DNA of 64,000 nt from Microbacterium sp. AK009. GTDB taxonomy: Bacteria; Actinomycetota; Actinomycetes; Actinomycetales; Microbacteriaceae. Location of the stretch: positions 124,001 through 188,000 of the forward strand of contig NZ_JACCCG010000005.1 of the NCBI RefSeq assembly GCF_013410955.1. The letters are read 5' to 3'. Positions within the stretch are counted from its first letter, which is position 1. Each line of letters begins with the position of its first letter. The position numbers were made by a program, and so were the translations under genes. Below are positions 22,300 through 31,381 of the stretch, piece by piece. Below the pieces are notes generated by a model. The model had not been told where the DNA came from. It searched no databases and saw nothing but the letters and a program-made list of their open reading frames with translations.

Positions 22300-22305
22300 A
22301 GTCTA
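22300..22305 (-). promoter_or_regulatory. -10 box of the SRP RNA gene
   Basis: TAGACT on the minus strand ends 6 nt before the predicted 5' end of the RNA at about 22293. Confidence 0.5.
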
Positions 22306-22408
22306 CCCCGCGACAGGTCGGAGGATTCCCAGGCCCTCTCCTCCCGACGGCGGTTACGATCGCATAACGAGCGCCGACGCTCGACCGCGCGCCGTCCGAG
22401 AGGGCCAC

Positions 22409-23440
22409 ATGGATCATCCCGTCACGACCGAGCAGGTCGCGCCCGCCCGCCCCGCCCTGCCCGACCGACCGGCGTCGGCCGAGGAGTTCGCCCGGCTGAC
22501 CGAGTCCATCGTGGCCTCGGTGGAGCGGGTCATCGACGGCAAGCCCGACGCGGTGCGCAGTGCGCTGGTGTGCCTCCTCGCTGAAGGCCACCTTCTCATC
22601 GAAGACGTTCCGGGCGTCGGGAAGACCATGCTCGCCAGAGCTCTCGCCGCGAGTGTGGATGCCACGGTGCGTCGCATCCAGTTCACCCCCGACCTGCTTC
22701 CGGGCGACGTCACCGGGGTGAGCGTGTTCAATCCCGTTGCGCGCGAGTTCGAGTTCAAGCACGGCGCGGTGTTCGCCAACATCGTCATCGCCGACGAGAT
22801 CAACCGCTCCTCCCCGAAGACCCAGTCCGCGCTGCTGGAGGCCATGGAGGAGGGACAGGTAACCGTCGACGGCTCGACCCACCTCCTCCCCGACCCGTTC
22901 CTCGTCGTGGCGACGCAGAACCCGCTCGAGATGGAAGGCACTTACGCCCTGCCCGAAGCCCAGCGCGACCGCTTCATGATGCGCATCTCGATGGGCTACC
23001 CCGATGCCCGCTCCGAGGCGCTCATGCTGCGTCAGCGCGAGACGGTCAACCCGCTCGAGGCGATCCGGCCCGTCGCCTCCGCACCCCAGATCGCCGGCCT
23101 CATCGCCTGGGCACGCGCCGTGCACGTCGCGCCGGCCATCGAGGACTACGCCGTCGCGCTCGCCGCGGCCACCCGCACCCACGCCGACCTGCGTCTGGGG
23201 GCGAGCCCCCGCGCCACGCTGCAGCTGGTGCGGGCCGCCAAGGTGTGGGCCTCCCTCGACGGCCGCGCATTCGTCATCCCCGACGACATCACCGCTCTCC
23301 TCATCCCCGTTTTCGCGCACCGGCTCATCCCGACCCGGTCCGCCGGCGGTGCCCGGGCGAAGTCGATGACCGACGTCATCTCATCGGTGCTCGAACAGAT
23401 CGCCGCAAGCGTGCGGGTGCCGATCGCCGCACGGCAGTGA
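22409..23440 (+). CDS. MoxR-family AAA+ ATPase
   Basis: A 343-aa MoxR-type ATPase, thought to act as a chaperone for maturation of partner membrane or secreted complexes. Walker A DVPGVGKT lies at residues 66-73, Walker B is VIADEINR, the sensor 1 region reads ATQNPLEMEGTYALPEAQRDRF, and a C-terminal lid follows. The ATG at 22409 follows GAGAGGG; the frame stays open far upstream but that is antisense shadow. It heads the MoxR-DUF58-transglutaminase cluster common in actinobacteria. Confidence 0.93.
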   Translation: MDHPVTTEQVAPARPALPDRPASAEEFARLTESIVASVERVIDGKPDAVRSALVCLLAEGHLLIEDVPGVGKTMLARALAASVDATVRRIQFTPDLLPGDVTGVSVFNPVAREFEFKHGAVFANIVIADEINRSSPKTQSALLEAMEEGQVTVDGSTHLLPDPFLVVATQNPLEMEGTYALPEAQRDRFMMRISMGYPDARSEALMLRQRETVNPLEAIRPVASAPQIAGLIAWARAVHVAPAIEDYAVALAAATRTHADLRLGASPRATLQLVRAAKVWASLDGRAFVIPDDITALLIPVFAHRLIPTRSAGGARAKSMTDVISSVLEQIAASVRVPIAARQ

Positions 23441-23444
23441 TCCG

Positions 23445-24695
23445 ATGCTCCGACGACTCTGGCCCCTGACGCTGCGCGGAACCGGTGCGGCGCTTCTTGC
23501 GCTGGTCTGCTTCATCGTCGCGAACGAGGTCGGGATCCCCGAGCTGATGTACTTCGGGATGCTGCTGGTCGCCGTCCTCGTCGCCGCCGTGGCCTCTCTC
23601 TACCTCACCCGCCACGCCGATTCGGTCACCCGCTCCCTGGCCCCCGACACCGTCGGGGTCGGCCGCGCGTCGCTCGTGCGTGTGCGCGTCGGCGTTCGCA
23701 CCGCGCTGCCCACCCCGCCCGGAACCTGGACCGACACGCTGCCGGCGGGGCTGGAGGGCACGGCGGCGGGTGTCTTCCCCGCCCTCGGTTCGGGTTTGAA
23801 AGGCTCGGATCGGACGGTGAACCTCGCCTATACCGTGACCGGGGTGCGCCGCGGCATCCATCATCTGGGTCCCCTGCGGGTCCACTCCGCCGACCCCTTC
23901 GCCCTCGCACGCCGCAGCACCCTGTACGGCCAGCGCACCCGTGTCACCGTCGCGCCCGCCGTGATCGACCTGCCGCCCCTCACGGGGCTGGCCGGGGAAG
24001 CCGGGGGCACGCTGCAGACGCAGAACAACCAGCCCGGGCAGGGCGCCGACAACCTCATCGCCCGCCCGTACGCGCCCGGCGACTCGATGCGCCGCATCCA
24101 CTGGCGGGCGACGGCCCATCGCGACGAGCTCATGGTGCGTCAGGAGGAGCAGGAAGCCACCCCGGAGGCGACCGTGATCCTCGACCGGGGAGTCTTGCGA
24201 TGGTCGACCGAAGCCCTCCACGAGCCGGGTGCCGACGACGCCTTCGAGACAGCGGTGTCGGCGTGCGTCTCGGTGGTGTCGCGCCTGGTGCGCGACGGGT
24301 ATGGCGTGAGCGTGCTCGACAGCGATGGCACCGCCCTCACCGAGCGCATCGACGGCGGCGACACCGCCGCGGTCGAAGACCTGGTCTCCCAGTTCGCGAC
24401 CGTCACCGCGCGACGCGACGACCACCTTCCCCGTCTCGCGCGCCAGTTCGCGGGGGTCATGACGGGGCCCGTGATCGTCCTGACCGGGCGGCTCGACCCC
24501 GCCGACGTCGACGCGCTCGCGCCGATCGTCCACCACTCGACCTTCGCGGTGCTGCTGGCCGCCTCACCGCGCAGCGGTGCGCTGGACCGCGCGGGCGACA
24601 TCGGCTGGCATGCGGTCCACCTCGATCCCGACGGCGATCTGGTGCAGGAGTGGGCCGCAGCCGGCGAGCGGGGGGTGAGCCGTGCCCTCCGTTGA
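23445..24695 (+). CDS. DUF58 domain membrane protein
   Basis: A 416-aa protein with two N-terminal transmembrane helices (about residues 12-28 and 34-53), a beta-rich middle and a C-terminal DUF58 domain marked by the RPYAPGDSMRRIHWRATAHR signature. A von Willebrand-like fold has been proposed for DUF58. It starts 4 nt after the MoxR stop and overlaps the next gene by 14 nt. Such proteins are usual partners of MoxR ATPases; the exact role is unknown. Confidence 0.9.
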   Translation: MLRRLWPLTLRGTGAALLALVCFIVANEVGIPELMYFGMLLVAVLVAAVASLYLTRHADSVTRSLAPDTVGVGRASLVRVRVGVRTALPTPPGTWTDTLPAGLEGTAAGVFPALGSGLKGSDRTVNLAYTVTGVRRGIHHLGPLRVHSADPFALARRSTLYGQRTRVTVAPAVIDLPPLTGLAGEAGGTLQTQNNQPGQGADNLIARPYAPGDSMRRIHWRATAHRDELMVRQEEQEATPEATVILDRGVLRWSTEALHEPGADDAFETAVSACVSVVSRLVRDGYGVSVLDSDGTALTERIDGGDTAAVEDLVSQFATVTARRDDHLPRLARQFAGVMTGPVIVLTGRLDPADVDALAPIVHHSTFAVLLAASPRSGALDRAGDIGWHAVHLDPDGDLVQEWAAAGERGVSRALR

Positions 24696-26991
24696 GCCGT
24701 CATCGCGCCGGAGTGCGGACCTCCTCCTGACAGCCGGGGTCCTCGCCGCTCTGATCGCGGCCCTCCTCCCCCTCATGCGGGTGGTGCGCCCCACGGGATG
24801 GCTGCTCGGGACCCTGGTGATCGTGGCCATGGTGCTCGCCACCGGTTACATCGCGCGACGCTTCCGGTTGCCCGCGCTGGCGGTGTCACTGATCGAGATC
24901 GTCGTGTGGGTGGCGTTCGTCACCGTGGTGTTCCTCCGCGACAGCGCCTTCCTGTTGGTCATACCGACGGTGGAGACCTTCCGGGAACTCCCCGACATCC
25001 TCGCCGCCGCCGGGGAGGAGATCGCCCTCGGGGTCGCGCCCCTCGCACCGAGCGCCCCGCTGGCGATGCTCATCGTCGGGGCGACGGGGCTCCTGGCCGT
25101 GGTCATCGACCATGTGGTCCTGACGGCACGCATGCCGCTGCTGGCGGGGGTCGGACTGATCGCGATCTCCCTCATCCCCGCGATCGCCGTGCCGGCCGAG
25201 ATCGACGTGGTCGCCTTCGTGCTGCTGGCCGCCGCGATGCTCTTCCTCATGCGCATCGATACCCGTACGCGCGAGGAGGCGGGGAGCGCGGAAGCGACCC
25301 GCGCGACCGGTGTCTCGGCGACCGGATCGACGGGGACCGGGGTGTCGGCGACCGCGATCGGCATCGGGGCCATCGCCGTGGTCGTGGCGCTCGTGGCCAC
25401 CCCCCTCCTCCCCCAGCCGACGATCCGGCCGGGGTCGGGGGATCTCGGCCCCGGTCCCGGCATCGACGCCACTCTGCAACTCGGCGACGACCTGCGTCGA
25501 CCGCGCGAGGTCGAGGTGCTGCAGATGCGCAGTGACGCGCCCACGCCCCCGTACCTCCGGGCGACGACCCTCACCGAGTTCACCGGCGCCGTGTGGGAGC
25601 CCGACAGCGGGCGCTCCTATCCGCTCGACAGCGCCGAGGCGCTGGCCGCCCTCCCCGTCGATCCCGAGATCCAGGTCGCGGAGTACTCGACGACCGTGGA
25701 GATCCGCAACCTCAACTCCTCGTGGCTCCCCGTGTCCTACCCCGCGACGGCCATCGACGGACTCGACGGGGTGTGGGGGGCATTCCCCTACAACCGCACC
25801 GTCGAGGCCCGGCAGGGCGGGACACAGGGGCAGGACTACGAAGTGATCTCTCGCGTCCCTCGTCCGACGCTCGAGCAGATCCGCGCGCGCTCGGCCGGCG
25901 GCGAGGGCGTCCGCGCCGACACCCTCGGGCTGCCCGCCGACCTGCCTGCCATCGTCGGCGAGCTCGCCGCCGAGGTGACCGCCGGGGCGGCGTCCGATTA
26001 CGACGCCCTCCTGGCCCTGCAGAGCTGGTTCCGCGGAACGGACTTCCGCTACTCGCTCGAGGCGCCCGTCGAGGAGGGCTTCGACGGCAGCGGCGCCGAA
26101 GCGGTCGCCCGGTTCCTCGAGGTGCGCGAGGGCTACTGCGTGCACTACGCCTCGGCGTTCGCCCTCATGGCACGGACCCTCGACATGCCGAGCCGCATCG
26201 TCGTGGGCTACCTCCCGGGCACCTCCACCGGCGATGCCGTGGACTTCCAGACGGTGTACTCGGTGATGTCGGGTCAGCTGCACTCGTGGCCGGAGGTCTA
26301 CTTCGAGGGCGTCGGGTGGATCCCCTTCGAACCGACCAACGGCCTCGGTCAGCCGACCCGCTTCTCCCCGGAGGCCTCGGCCCCCGGTGAGACCGCCGAC
26401 GGCGCCGACGCCGCCCCCGAAGCATCCGCCCCCGCCGACGTGCCCGACGCTGTCGACCCCGACACCGGCGAGCCGCTGACCCCGGATGCCGGCACTGCGG
26501 CTCCCGACGAGGGCGTCGACGCTCTTCCGGCGGTGACCGTGATCCTCGCCGTGCTGGTGGTGCTCGCGATCCCGCTCCTCGTCCGGGATGTGCGACGCCG
26601 GCAGCAGCTGTCGGCCGCCCGGGCCGGTGATGCCGCCGCGGCGTGGGCGGTCGTGCAGGACACCGCGATCGACCTCGGTATCCCGTCGCCGATCAGCGAG
26701 AGTCCGCGGGCGCTGGGCGCGCGGCTCATCGCCGAAGCCGGGGCCCCCGCGGAGGCGATGGGTGTCCTCATCCGGGCGATCGAGCGTGCCAGCTACGCGC
26801 CCGGCGGACGCCACGGATTCGGTCAGGGCGAGGCGACCGCGGCGGCCGCGCAGGAGGTGCGGGCGGATCTGCTTGCTGCAGCACAGCCCGCGAGACGCCT
26901 TCTCGCGCTGGTCGTGCCGCGCTCGCTCATCATCCGCCCCGGGTCGCTCTACGCCGGCGCCGGCCGCGGCGCCTCCCGCCCGGCCGGCTGA
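24682..26991 (+). CDS. TgpA-like transmembrane transglutaminase-domain protein
   Basis: A 769-aa membrane protein. About six N-terminal helices (residues 12-190) and another near residue 230 precede an extracytoplasmic transglutaminase-like domain with catalytic C486 (REGYCVHYAS) and H534 (LHSWPEVYF), followed by a GWIPFEPT strand. A Pro/Ala/Asp-rich spacer, a transmembrane helix near 615-635 and a cytoplasmic DUF4129-like tail close the protein. The GTG start overlaps the DUF58 gene. Homologues process or crosslink envelope proteins; the substrate here is unknown. Confidence 0.9.
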   Translation: MPSVEPSSRRSADLLLTAGVLAALIAALLPLMRVVRPTGWLLGTLVIVAMVLATGYIARRFRLPALAVSLIEIVVWVAFVTVVFLRDSAFLLVIPTVETFRELPDILAAAGEEIALGVAPLAPSAPLAMLIVGATGLLAVVIDHVVLTARMPLLAGVGLIAISLIPAIAVPAEIDVVAFVLLAAAMLFLMRIDTRTREEAGSAEATRATGVSATGSTGTGVSATAIGIGAIAVVVALVATPLLPQPTIRPGSGDLGPGPGIDATLQLGDDLRRPREVEVLQMRSDAPTPPYLRATTLTEFTGAVWEPDSGRSYPLDSAEALAALPVDPEIQVAEYSTTVEIRNLNSSWLPVSYPATAIDGLDGVWGAFPYNRTVEARQGGTQGQDYEVISRVPRPTLEQIRARSAGGEGVRADTLGLPADLPAIVGELAAEVTAGAASDYDALLALQSWFRGTDFRYSLEAPVEEGFDGSGAEAVARFLEVREGYCVHYASAFALMARTLDMPSRIVVGYLPGTSTGDAVDFQTVYSVMSGQLHSWPEVYFEGVGWIPFEPTNGLGQPTRFSPEASAPGETADGADAAPEASAPADVPDAVDPDTGEPLTPDAGTAAPDEGVDALPAVTVILAVLVVLAIPLLVRDVRRRQQLSAARAGDAAAAWAVVQDTAIDLGIPSPISESPRALGARLIAEAGAPAEAMGVLIRAIERASYAPGGRHGFGQGEATAAAAQEVRADLLAAAQPARRLLALVVPRSLIIRPGSLYAGAGRGASRPAG

Positions 26992-27031
26992 CCCGCCGGC
27001 TCCCTCCCCGCCCGCCGCCCCGCCCTTCCCG

Positions 27032-27098
27032 CGAGGGTGCATCTGGGCGCCCAGGGTGAGGGGTACATCCGCATCCTCGGCGCTCCGATGCACTCTCG
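27032..27098. repeat. 67-nt palindromic repeat, copy 1
   Basis: Two 23-nt arms (27032-27054 and 27076-27098) form an imperfect stem of about 19 Watson-Crick pairs plus wobble around a 21-nt centre. It is 54/67 identical, without gaps and in the same orientation, to the copy at 28812-28878. It sits between the convergent transglutaminase and symporter stops, so it could also act as a two-way terminator. Confidence 0.8.
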
Positions 27099-27126
27099 TC
27101 GGTGGGCGGCGGAGGGCGGGCGGTGC

Positions 27127-28644
27127 TCAGCGGGGGGAACGCTCCAGCTGCTGCTCGGCCGCGTCCGCCGACGGGCCCTCGAACGCGTCCGCGGTGGGTC
27201 GCTCCGCAGCATCCGCCCGGGGGTCTTCCGCGCCGGCGGCGTCAGAGGCACCGTCGTCGGCCGAGTCGTCGTCGAACGGGACATCGCCACGGGGCGCGTC
27301 GTACAGCCCGGCGTCGAGGATGCCCTCGCGCGCGGCGACGATCGTCGGCACGAGTGCCTGACCGGCGACGTTCACTGCGGTGCGCCCCATGTCGAGGATC
27401 GGGTCGATCGCCAGGAGCAGCCCGACACCTTCCAGCGGCAGGCCGAGCGTCGACAGCGTCAGGGTGAGCATCACCGTCGCTCCGGTCGTTCCCGCGGTGG
27501 CGGCCGAGCCGACGACCGAGACCAGCGCGATGAGCACGTACTGCCAGATCGACAGGTCGATGCCGAAGAACTGGGCCACGAAGATCGCCGCGATCGCCGG
27601 GTAGATCGCCGCGCAGCCGTCCATCTTCGTCGTCGCCCCGAACGGCACGGCGAACGAGGCGTACTCGCGGGGAACCCCGAGGTTGCGCTCGGTGACCCGC
27701 TGCGTCAGCGGCAGCGTGCCGATCGACGACCGGCTGACGAAGGCCAGCTGGACGGCAGGCCAGACGCCGGAGAAGTACTGCCGGATCGACAGGCCGTGGG
27801 TGCGCAGGAGCGTCGGGTAGACGACGAAGAGCACGAGCGCGAGCCCTGCGTAGACGGCGAGCGCGAACCACGCCAGGGTGGTCAGCTTCTCCCAGCCGTA
27901 CTCGACGACCGCCGAGGCGATGAGGCCGAGGGTGCCGAGCGGAGCGATGCGGATGATCCACCACAGCACACGCTGGATCACCTTCAGCGTCGACTCGGTG
28001 AAGGCCAGGAACGGCTCGGCGCGGCGACCGAGCTTGAGGGCGGCGATCCCGACCGCCGCCGCGACGACGATGACCTGGAGCACATTGAACCCGACGGATG
28101 ACACGGCGGCGCCCGTCTCGGCATCCACCGATGTCGACACGGTGAGGCCGAGGAAGTTCTGCGGAACGAGGCCGACAAGGAAGTTCCACCAGGTGCCGAC
28201 GGTCGAGGGCTCGGCGGCGGTGAGCGCCGTCTGATCGACGCGGGCGCCCGGCTGGATGGTGACGCCGAGGACGATGCCGATCGACACCGCGATGAGAGCG
28301 GTGATGGCGAACCACAGCAGGGTCTGCCCGGCCAGGCGGGCGGCGTTCGTCACGCGCCGCAGCTGCGCGATGCTCGCGACGATCGCGAAGAAGATGAGCG
28401 GGATGACCGCGGTCTTCAGCAGGGTGACGTAGGAATCGCCGATCGTGTTCAGGGTCGCCGCGAGCGCGTTGGGGGTGCCGTCGGCCAGGGGGCCGATCTG
28501 CCGGGCGACCAGGCCGAGACCGACCCCGAGCACGAGGGCGACGGTGATCTGGAACCCGAACGAGGTCAGGATGCGGCGGGTGCGGGTCTTCTCCGGCGGG
28601 GTGGGCCGGGAGGGCGCGCGGGAAGCGCTCGTGGCGGAACTCAT
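27127..28644 (-). CDS. Dicarboxylate/amino acid:cation symporter (DAACS)
   Basis: A 505-aa secondary transporter of the GltP/DctA family, importing glutamate, aspartate or C4-dicarboxylates with Na+ or H+. The family motifs are the serine-rich SRSSIGTLPLT of the first hairpin loop, GATTKMDGCA and DPILDMGRTAVNV. An unusual acidic, low-complexity Asp/Ala/Glu tail of about 60 residues follows the last helix. AGGAGA precedes the ATG. The gene is bracketed by two copies of the 67-nt palindromic repeat, with its own promoter in the 28.65-28.81 kb stretch. Confidence 0.9.
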   Translation of the reverse strand: MSSATSASRAPSRPTPPEKTRTRRILTSFGFQITVALVLGVGLGLVARQIGPLADGTPNALAATLNTIGDSYVTLLKTAVIPLIFFAIVASIAQLRRVTNAARLAGQTLLWFAITALIAVSIGIVLGVTIQPGARVDQTALTAAEPSTVGTWWNFLVGLVPQNFLGLTVSTSVDAETGAAVSSVGFNVLQVIVVAAAVGIAALKLGRRAEPFLAFTESTLKVIQRVLWWIIRIAPLGTLGLIASAVVEYGWEKLTTLAWFALAVYAGLALVLFVVYPTLLRTHGLSIRQYFSGVWPAVQLAFVSRSSIGTLPLTQRVTERNLGVPREYASFAVPFGATTKMDGCAAIYPAIAAIFVAQFFGIDLSIWQYVLIALVSVVGSAATAGTTGATVMLTLTLSTLGLPLEGVGLLLAIDPILDMGRTAVNVAGQALVPTIVAAREGILDAGLYDAPRGDVPFDDDSADDGASDAAGAEDPRADAAERPTADAFEGPSADAAEQQLERSPR

Positions 28645-28811
28645 GTCTCTCCTGTCGGGGGCGTCGGTCGTCCCGGGGAACGGCCTGGTCGAGGCTACGG
28701 CGAGCTTGGGGGGCCCGTCGCCGTGTGACCCCGGATGACAACGACCCGATCCCCCGCGTTCATTCCCGCCGTCTCCCCACTTTCCGCTCCGCCGGGGACC
28801 CCGTCCGAACG

Positions 28812-28878
28812 CGAGAGTGCATCTGCGCGCCGAGGGCGCGGGTGATCACCGCATTCTCGGCGCCCCGATGCGCTCTCG
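28812..28878. repeat. 67-nt palindromic repeat, copy 2
   Basis: The arms at 28812-28834 and 28856-28878 pair at 20 of 23 positions plus one wobble, and the centre holds a perfect 10-bp palindrome (28841-28850). It has the same length, orientation and arm spacing as the copy at 27032. It lies in the non-coding stretch between the symporter start and the tRNA-Ser terminator. Confidence 0.8.
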
Positions 28879-28906
28879 CGGGGAGGAGGGGCGGGGGCAA
28901 GGGGAA

Positions 28907-28937
28907 AGGCCCCTCATCCCGGGGGGATGAGGGGCCT
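28907..28937 (-). terminator. Intrinsic terminator of tRNA-Ser
   Basis: A perfect 14-bp stem (28907-28920 with 28924-28937) and a 3-nt loop lie 6 nt beyond the 3' end of the tRNA, followed by a short TTT tract in the direction of transcription. Confidence 0.8.
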
Positions 28938-28942
28938 CGACG

Positions 28943-29031
28943 CGGAAGCGACAGGATTTGAACCTGCGAGGCGAGTTACCCCGCCTACATGGATTCCAGC
29001 CATGCTCCTTAGGCCGCTCGGACACGCTTCC
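28943..29031 (-). tRNA. tRNA-Ser (anticodon GGA)
   Basis: An 89-nt class II tRNA. The 7-bp acceptor stem GGAAGCG/CGCTTCC is followed by discriminator G, the anticodon stem CATGG/CCATG closes the loop CTGGAAT giving anticodon GGA (reads UCC/UCU), a long variable arm built on GCGGGGTAACTCGC is present, and GGTTCAAATCC is the T loop. CCA is not encoded. A strong terminator follows. Confidence 0.97.
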
Positions 29032-29073
29032 GTCGCCGACTTTATCACGCAGCCCGGGAGCGCCTCGGCGCGG

Positions 29074-29571
29074 TCACCAGCCCATCGACCCCGCAACGCC
29101 TTTGAACGGCCCGGCGACGCGCGAGGTGATCCACCCGCCGTAGAAGCGTCCGGGCTGGGGGGTGACGGCCTCGCCGTCGACCGTGCAGCGGTCCATCACC
29201 TGCGCATACACCGCGACGCGATCGGCCAGCAGCTCGTACCCGGCGCTCGGTCGCGGGTAGTTCCACGCGGCAGCCGCACGATGCTCCCCGCCGCCGTGGA
29301 CGTCGAGGTAGCGCGCTGCGCCTTTGAACTCGCAGAAGGACGACCCGACGCCGTCGGTGAGCGCTCCCTCGACGAACGCCGTGATCGGCAGATAGTACAC
29401 CGGCGGATGGCTCGTCTCCAGAACGCGGACGACGTCGCCGGTGTCGATGATCAGCTCGCCACCGAGGGTGATCGTGACGCGGGCGTCGACCTTCTCGATC
29501 CGCGGCGGCCGCGGGTAGTCCCACACCGATTCCTGTCCCGGGGCCACGGGGTCTGGCGATGGATGACGCAT
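29074..29571 (-). CDS. DUF427 family protein
   Basis: A 165-aa protein of the DUF427 family, a small beta-rich fold of unknown biochemical role. The marks are the WDYPRPPRIE start, a DVVRVLETSHPPVYYLP central strand, FCEFKGAARYLDV and the C-terminal GRFYGGWIT. No catalytic residues are evident. The ATG at 29571 has TAGCCT 6 nt upstream, so it is probably leaderless. It lies alone between the tRNA and a divergent gene. Confidence 0.88.
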   Translation of the reverse strand: MRHPSPDPVAPGQESVWDYPRPPRIEKVDARVTITLGGELIIDTGDVVRVLETSHPPVYYLPITAFVEGALTDGVGSSFCEFKGAARYLDVHGGGEHRAAAAWNYPRPSAGYELLADRVAVYAQVMDRCTVDGEAVTPQPGRFYGGWITSRVAGPFKGVAGSMGW

Positions 29572-29577
29572 GATCTC

Positions 29578-29583
29578 AGGCTA
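29578..29583 (-). promoter_or_regulatory. -10 box of the DUF427 gene
   Basis: TAGCCT lies exactly 6 nt before the ATG at 29571. Confidence 0.55.
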
Positions 29584-29663
29584 CGCCCGACCGCCTCCGG
29601 CGGCTCCGGATGCGAGAGAGCGGCGAACCGGTGGGAAATCGCCCTTCCGGGTTCATCCGCTGG

Positions 29664-29669
29664 TTGACT
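29664..29669 (+). promoter_or_regulatory. -10-like box of the LON-domain gene
   Basis: TTGACT lies 6 nt before the GTG at 29676. The same 11-nt string CTGGTTGACTG stands at the same distance before the ATG at 46568, supporting a leaderless start at both. Confidence 0.4.
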
Positions 29670-29675
29670 GAGGGG

Positions 29676-30311
29676 GTGACGCAGGTGGCGATGTTCCCCC
29701 TCGGCAGTGTGCTCTTCCCGCACGCGCCGCTGGCGCTGCGGATCTTCGAGCCGCGCTACCTCACCATGCTCGGCCGCCTCCTCGACGAGGAGGACCCGCA
29801 GTTCGGAGTGGTGCTCATCGAGCGCGGGCCCGAGGCGGGCGGCGGGGATCAGCGCAGTTCGCTCGGCACCATGGCGCGACTCGCGCAGGTCCAGGTCGGC
29901 AAGGACGACATCTTCGTCCTGGCCGTGGGCGATCAGCGCGTCCGGGTGGACACCTGGCTGGACGACGACCCCCATCCTGTCGCCGAGGTCACCGCTGTGG
30001 ACGCCCTGAGCTGGGACGACGCGCTCACACCGCTGCGGACCGAAGCGGAGAGCATCGTGCGGCGCGTGCTCGGGAAGGCCGACTCCGCGGGCCTGGCCTC
30101 GTACGACCCGAACATCGAGCTGTCGGAAGATCCCATCGAGTCGGCGTGGCAGCTCGCCGCGATCGCACCCCTCGGCGAGCTCGATCGGTTCACGCTGCTG
30201 CAGTCCACCACCATGGGCGGACTCCTGCGGCAGATCATCGATATGACCCTCGACATCGAACCCGTCCTCGGCGGCGGCGACGCGGCATCCGATCCATTCT
30301 CGGGAATGTGA
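29676..30311 (+). CDS. LON-substrate-binding-domain protein
   Basis: A protein of about 211 aa resembling the stand-alone N-terminal substrate-binding domain of Lon protease: MFPLGSVLFPHAPLALRIFEPRY at the start, GVVLIERG, and a helical second half. There is no ATPase or protease domain, which is normal for such stand-alone proteins; the client is unknown. The open frame reaches back to 29610, but the GTG at 29676 is preferred because a TTGACT box lies 6 nt upstream. An ATG at 29691 is an alternative. Confidence 0.8.
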   Translation: MTQVAMFPLGSVLFPHAPLALRIFEPRYLTMLGRLLDEEDPQFGVVLIERGPEAGGGDQRSSLGTMARLAQVQVGKDDIFVLAVGDQRVRVDTWLDDDPHPVAEVTAVDALSWDDALTPLRTEAESIVRRVLGKADSAGLASYDPNIELSEDPIESAWQLAAIAPLGELDRFTLLQSTTMGGLLRQIIDMTLDIEPVLGGGDAASDPFSGM

Positions 30312-30337
30312 ATCGGCCCGCGCGGGTTGTGCTCGGC

Positions 30338-31381
30338 ATGAAGAGTTTCGGCACCCTCTCCTTCGGTCACTACGGCCCGCTCGGCGGAGGCCGCCAGCTC
30401 ACCGCCGGGGACTCGATGCTCCAGGCCATCGACCTCGTCCAGGGCATGGACGATCTCGGCGTGAACGGCATCTCCTTCCGCGTGCACCACTTCGCCCGGC
30501 AGCAGTCCTCTCCGATGCCGCTGCTCGCGGCGATCGCGGCGAGGACCCGTCACATCGAGATGGGTACCGGGGTCATCGACATGCGGTACGAGAATCCCCT
30601 CTACCTCGCCGAAGAGGCGGCCTCGGTCGACCTCATCAGCGGCGGAAGACTGGCGCTCGGCGTCAGCCGCGGGTCACCCGAGACGGTCGTGCGCGGGTAC
30701 GAGGCGTTCGGGTACACGGGCGCGCAGGATCCGCGAGGGGCGGACCTCGCACGCGAACACTTCGCGACCTTCCTGCACGCGATCGAGGGCCACGGCATCG
30801 CCGAGCGCGACTCCTCGAGCCCGTTCGGCGGCGGCACGGGGCTGCAGCGGATCGAGCCCTACTCCCCCGGACTCCGCTCCCGCATCTGGTGGGGCGCGGG
30901 CAACCGCGAGACGGCCGAGTGGGCGGGGCGCATGGGCGTGAACCTCATGTCGTCCACGCTCCTGACCGAAGACCGGGGTCTGCCGTTCGACGTCTTTCAG
31001 GCCGAACAGATCGACGCCTTCCGCGCCGCGTGGCGCGAAGCCGGCCACCCCGGGGAACCGCGGGTGTCGGTCAGCCGCTCGATCTTCCCGATCACCACGG
31101 CCGAGGACGAGATGCACTTCGGTGGCCGGCAGGACGGCGACGGTGTGGGCTACATCGACGGCTTCCGCTCGACCTTCGGCAAGACCTACGCGGCCGCCCC
31201 GGATGTGCTCGTGGAGCAGCTGCGGGAGGACGCCGCGGTCACGAGCGCCGACACGCTGATGCTGACGATCCCGAGCCAGCTCGGCGTCGCATTCAACCTG
31301 CGACTCGTGGAGTCGTTCGCGAGGTTCGTGGCGCCCGAGCTCGGGTGGGTGCCGTCCACGCAGAGCCTCGTGGCGAGCTGA
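30338..31381 (+). CDS. LLM-class flavin-dependent oxidoreductase
   Basis: A 347-aa luciferase-like monooxygenase expected to use reduced FMN or F420 to oxidise a small organic substrate. The TIM-barrel family motifs are the early GVNGISFRVHHFA, the LYLAEEAASVDLISGGRLALGVSRG strand-helix pair and RIWWGAGNRETAEWAGRMGVNLM. The open frame runs upstream to 30146, but that part overlaps the LON-domain gene in another frame; ATG 30338 (MKSFGTLSFG) fits the family. The substrate is unknown. It may be co-transcribed with the LON-domain gene 26 nt upstream. Confidence 0.85.
   Translation: MKSFGTLSFGHYGPLGGGRQLTAGDSMLQAIDLVQGMDDLGVNGISFRVHHFARQQSSPMPLLAAIAARTRHIEMGTGVIDMRYENPLYLAEEAASVDLISGGRLALGVSRGSPETVVRGYEAFGYTGAQDPRGADLAREHFATFLHAIEGHGIAERDSSSPFGGGTGLQRIEPYSPGLRSRIWWGAGNRETAEWAGRMGVNLMSSTLLTEDRGLPFDVFQAEQIDAFRAAWREAGHPGEPRVSVSRSIFPITTAEDEMHFGGRQDGDGVGYIDGFRSTFGKTYAAAPDVLVEQLREDAAVTSADTLMLTIPSQLGVAFNLRLVESFARFVAPELGWVPSTQSLVAS

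Noticed and set aside
20591..22408. Long in-frame extension upstream of the MoxR ATPase
   Set aside because: It is antisense to pta and the SRP RNA and shows no domain; a good ATG with a ribosome-binding site lies at 22409.
24886..27093. A 735-codon minus-strand open frame opposite the transglutaminase gene
   Set aside because: No recognisable motif; the plus strand has a complete transmembrane transglutaminase.
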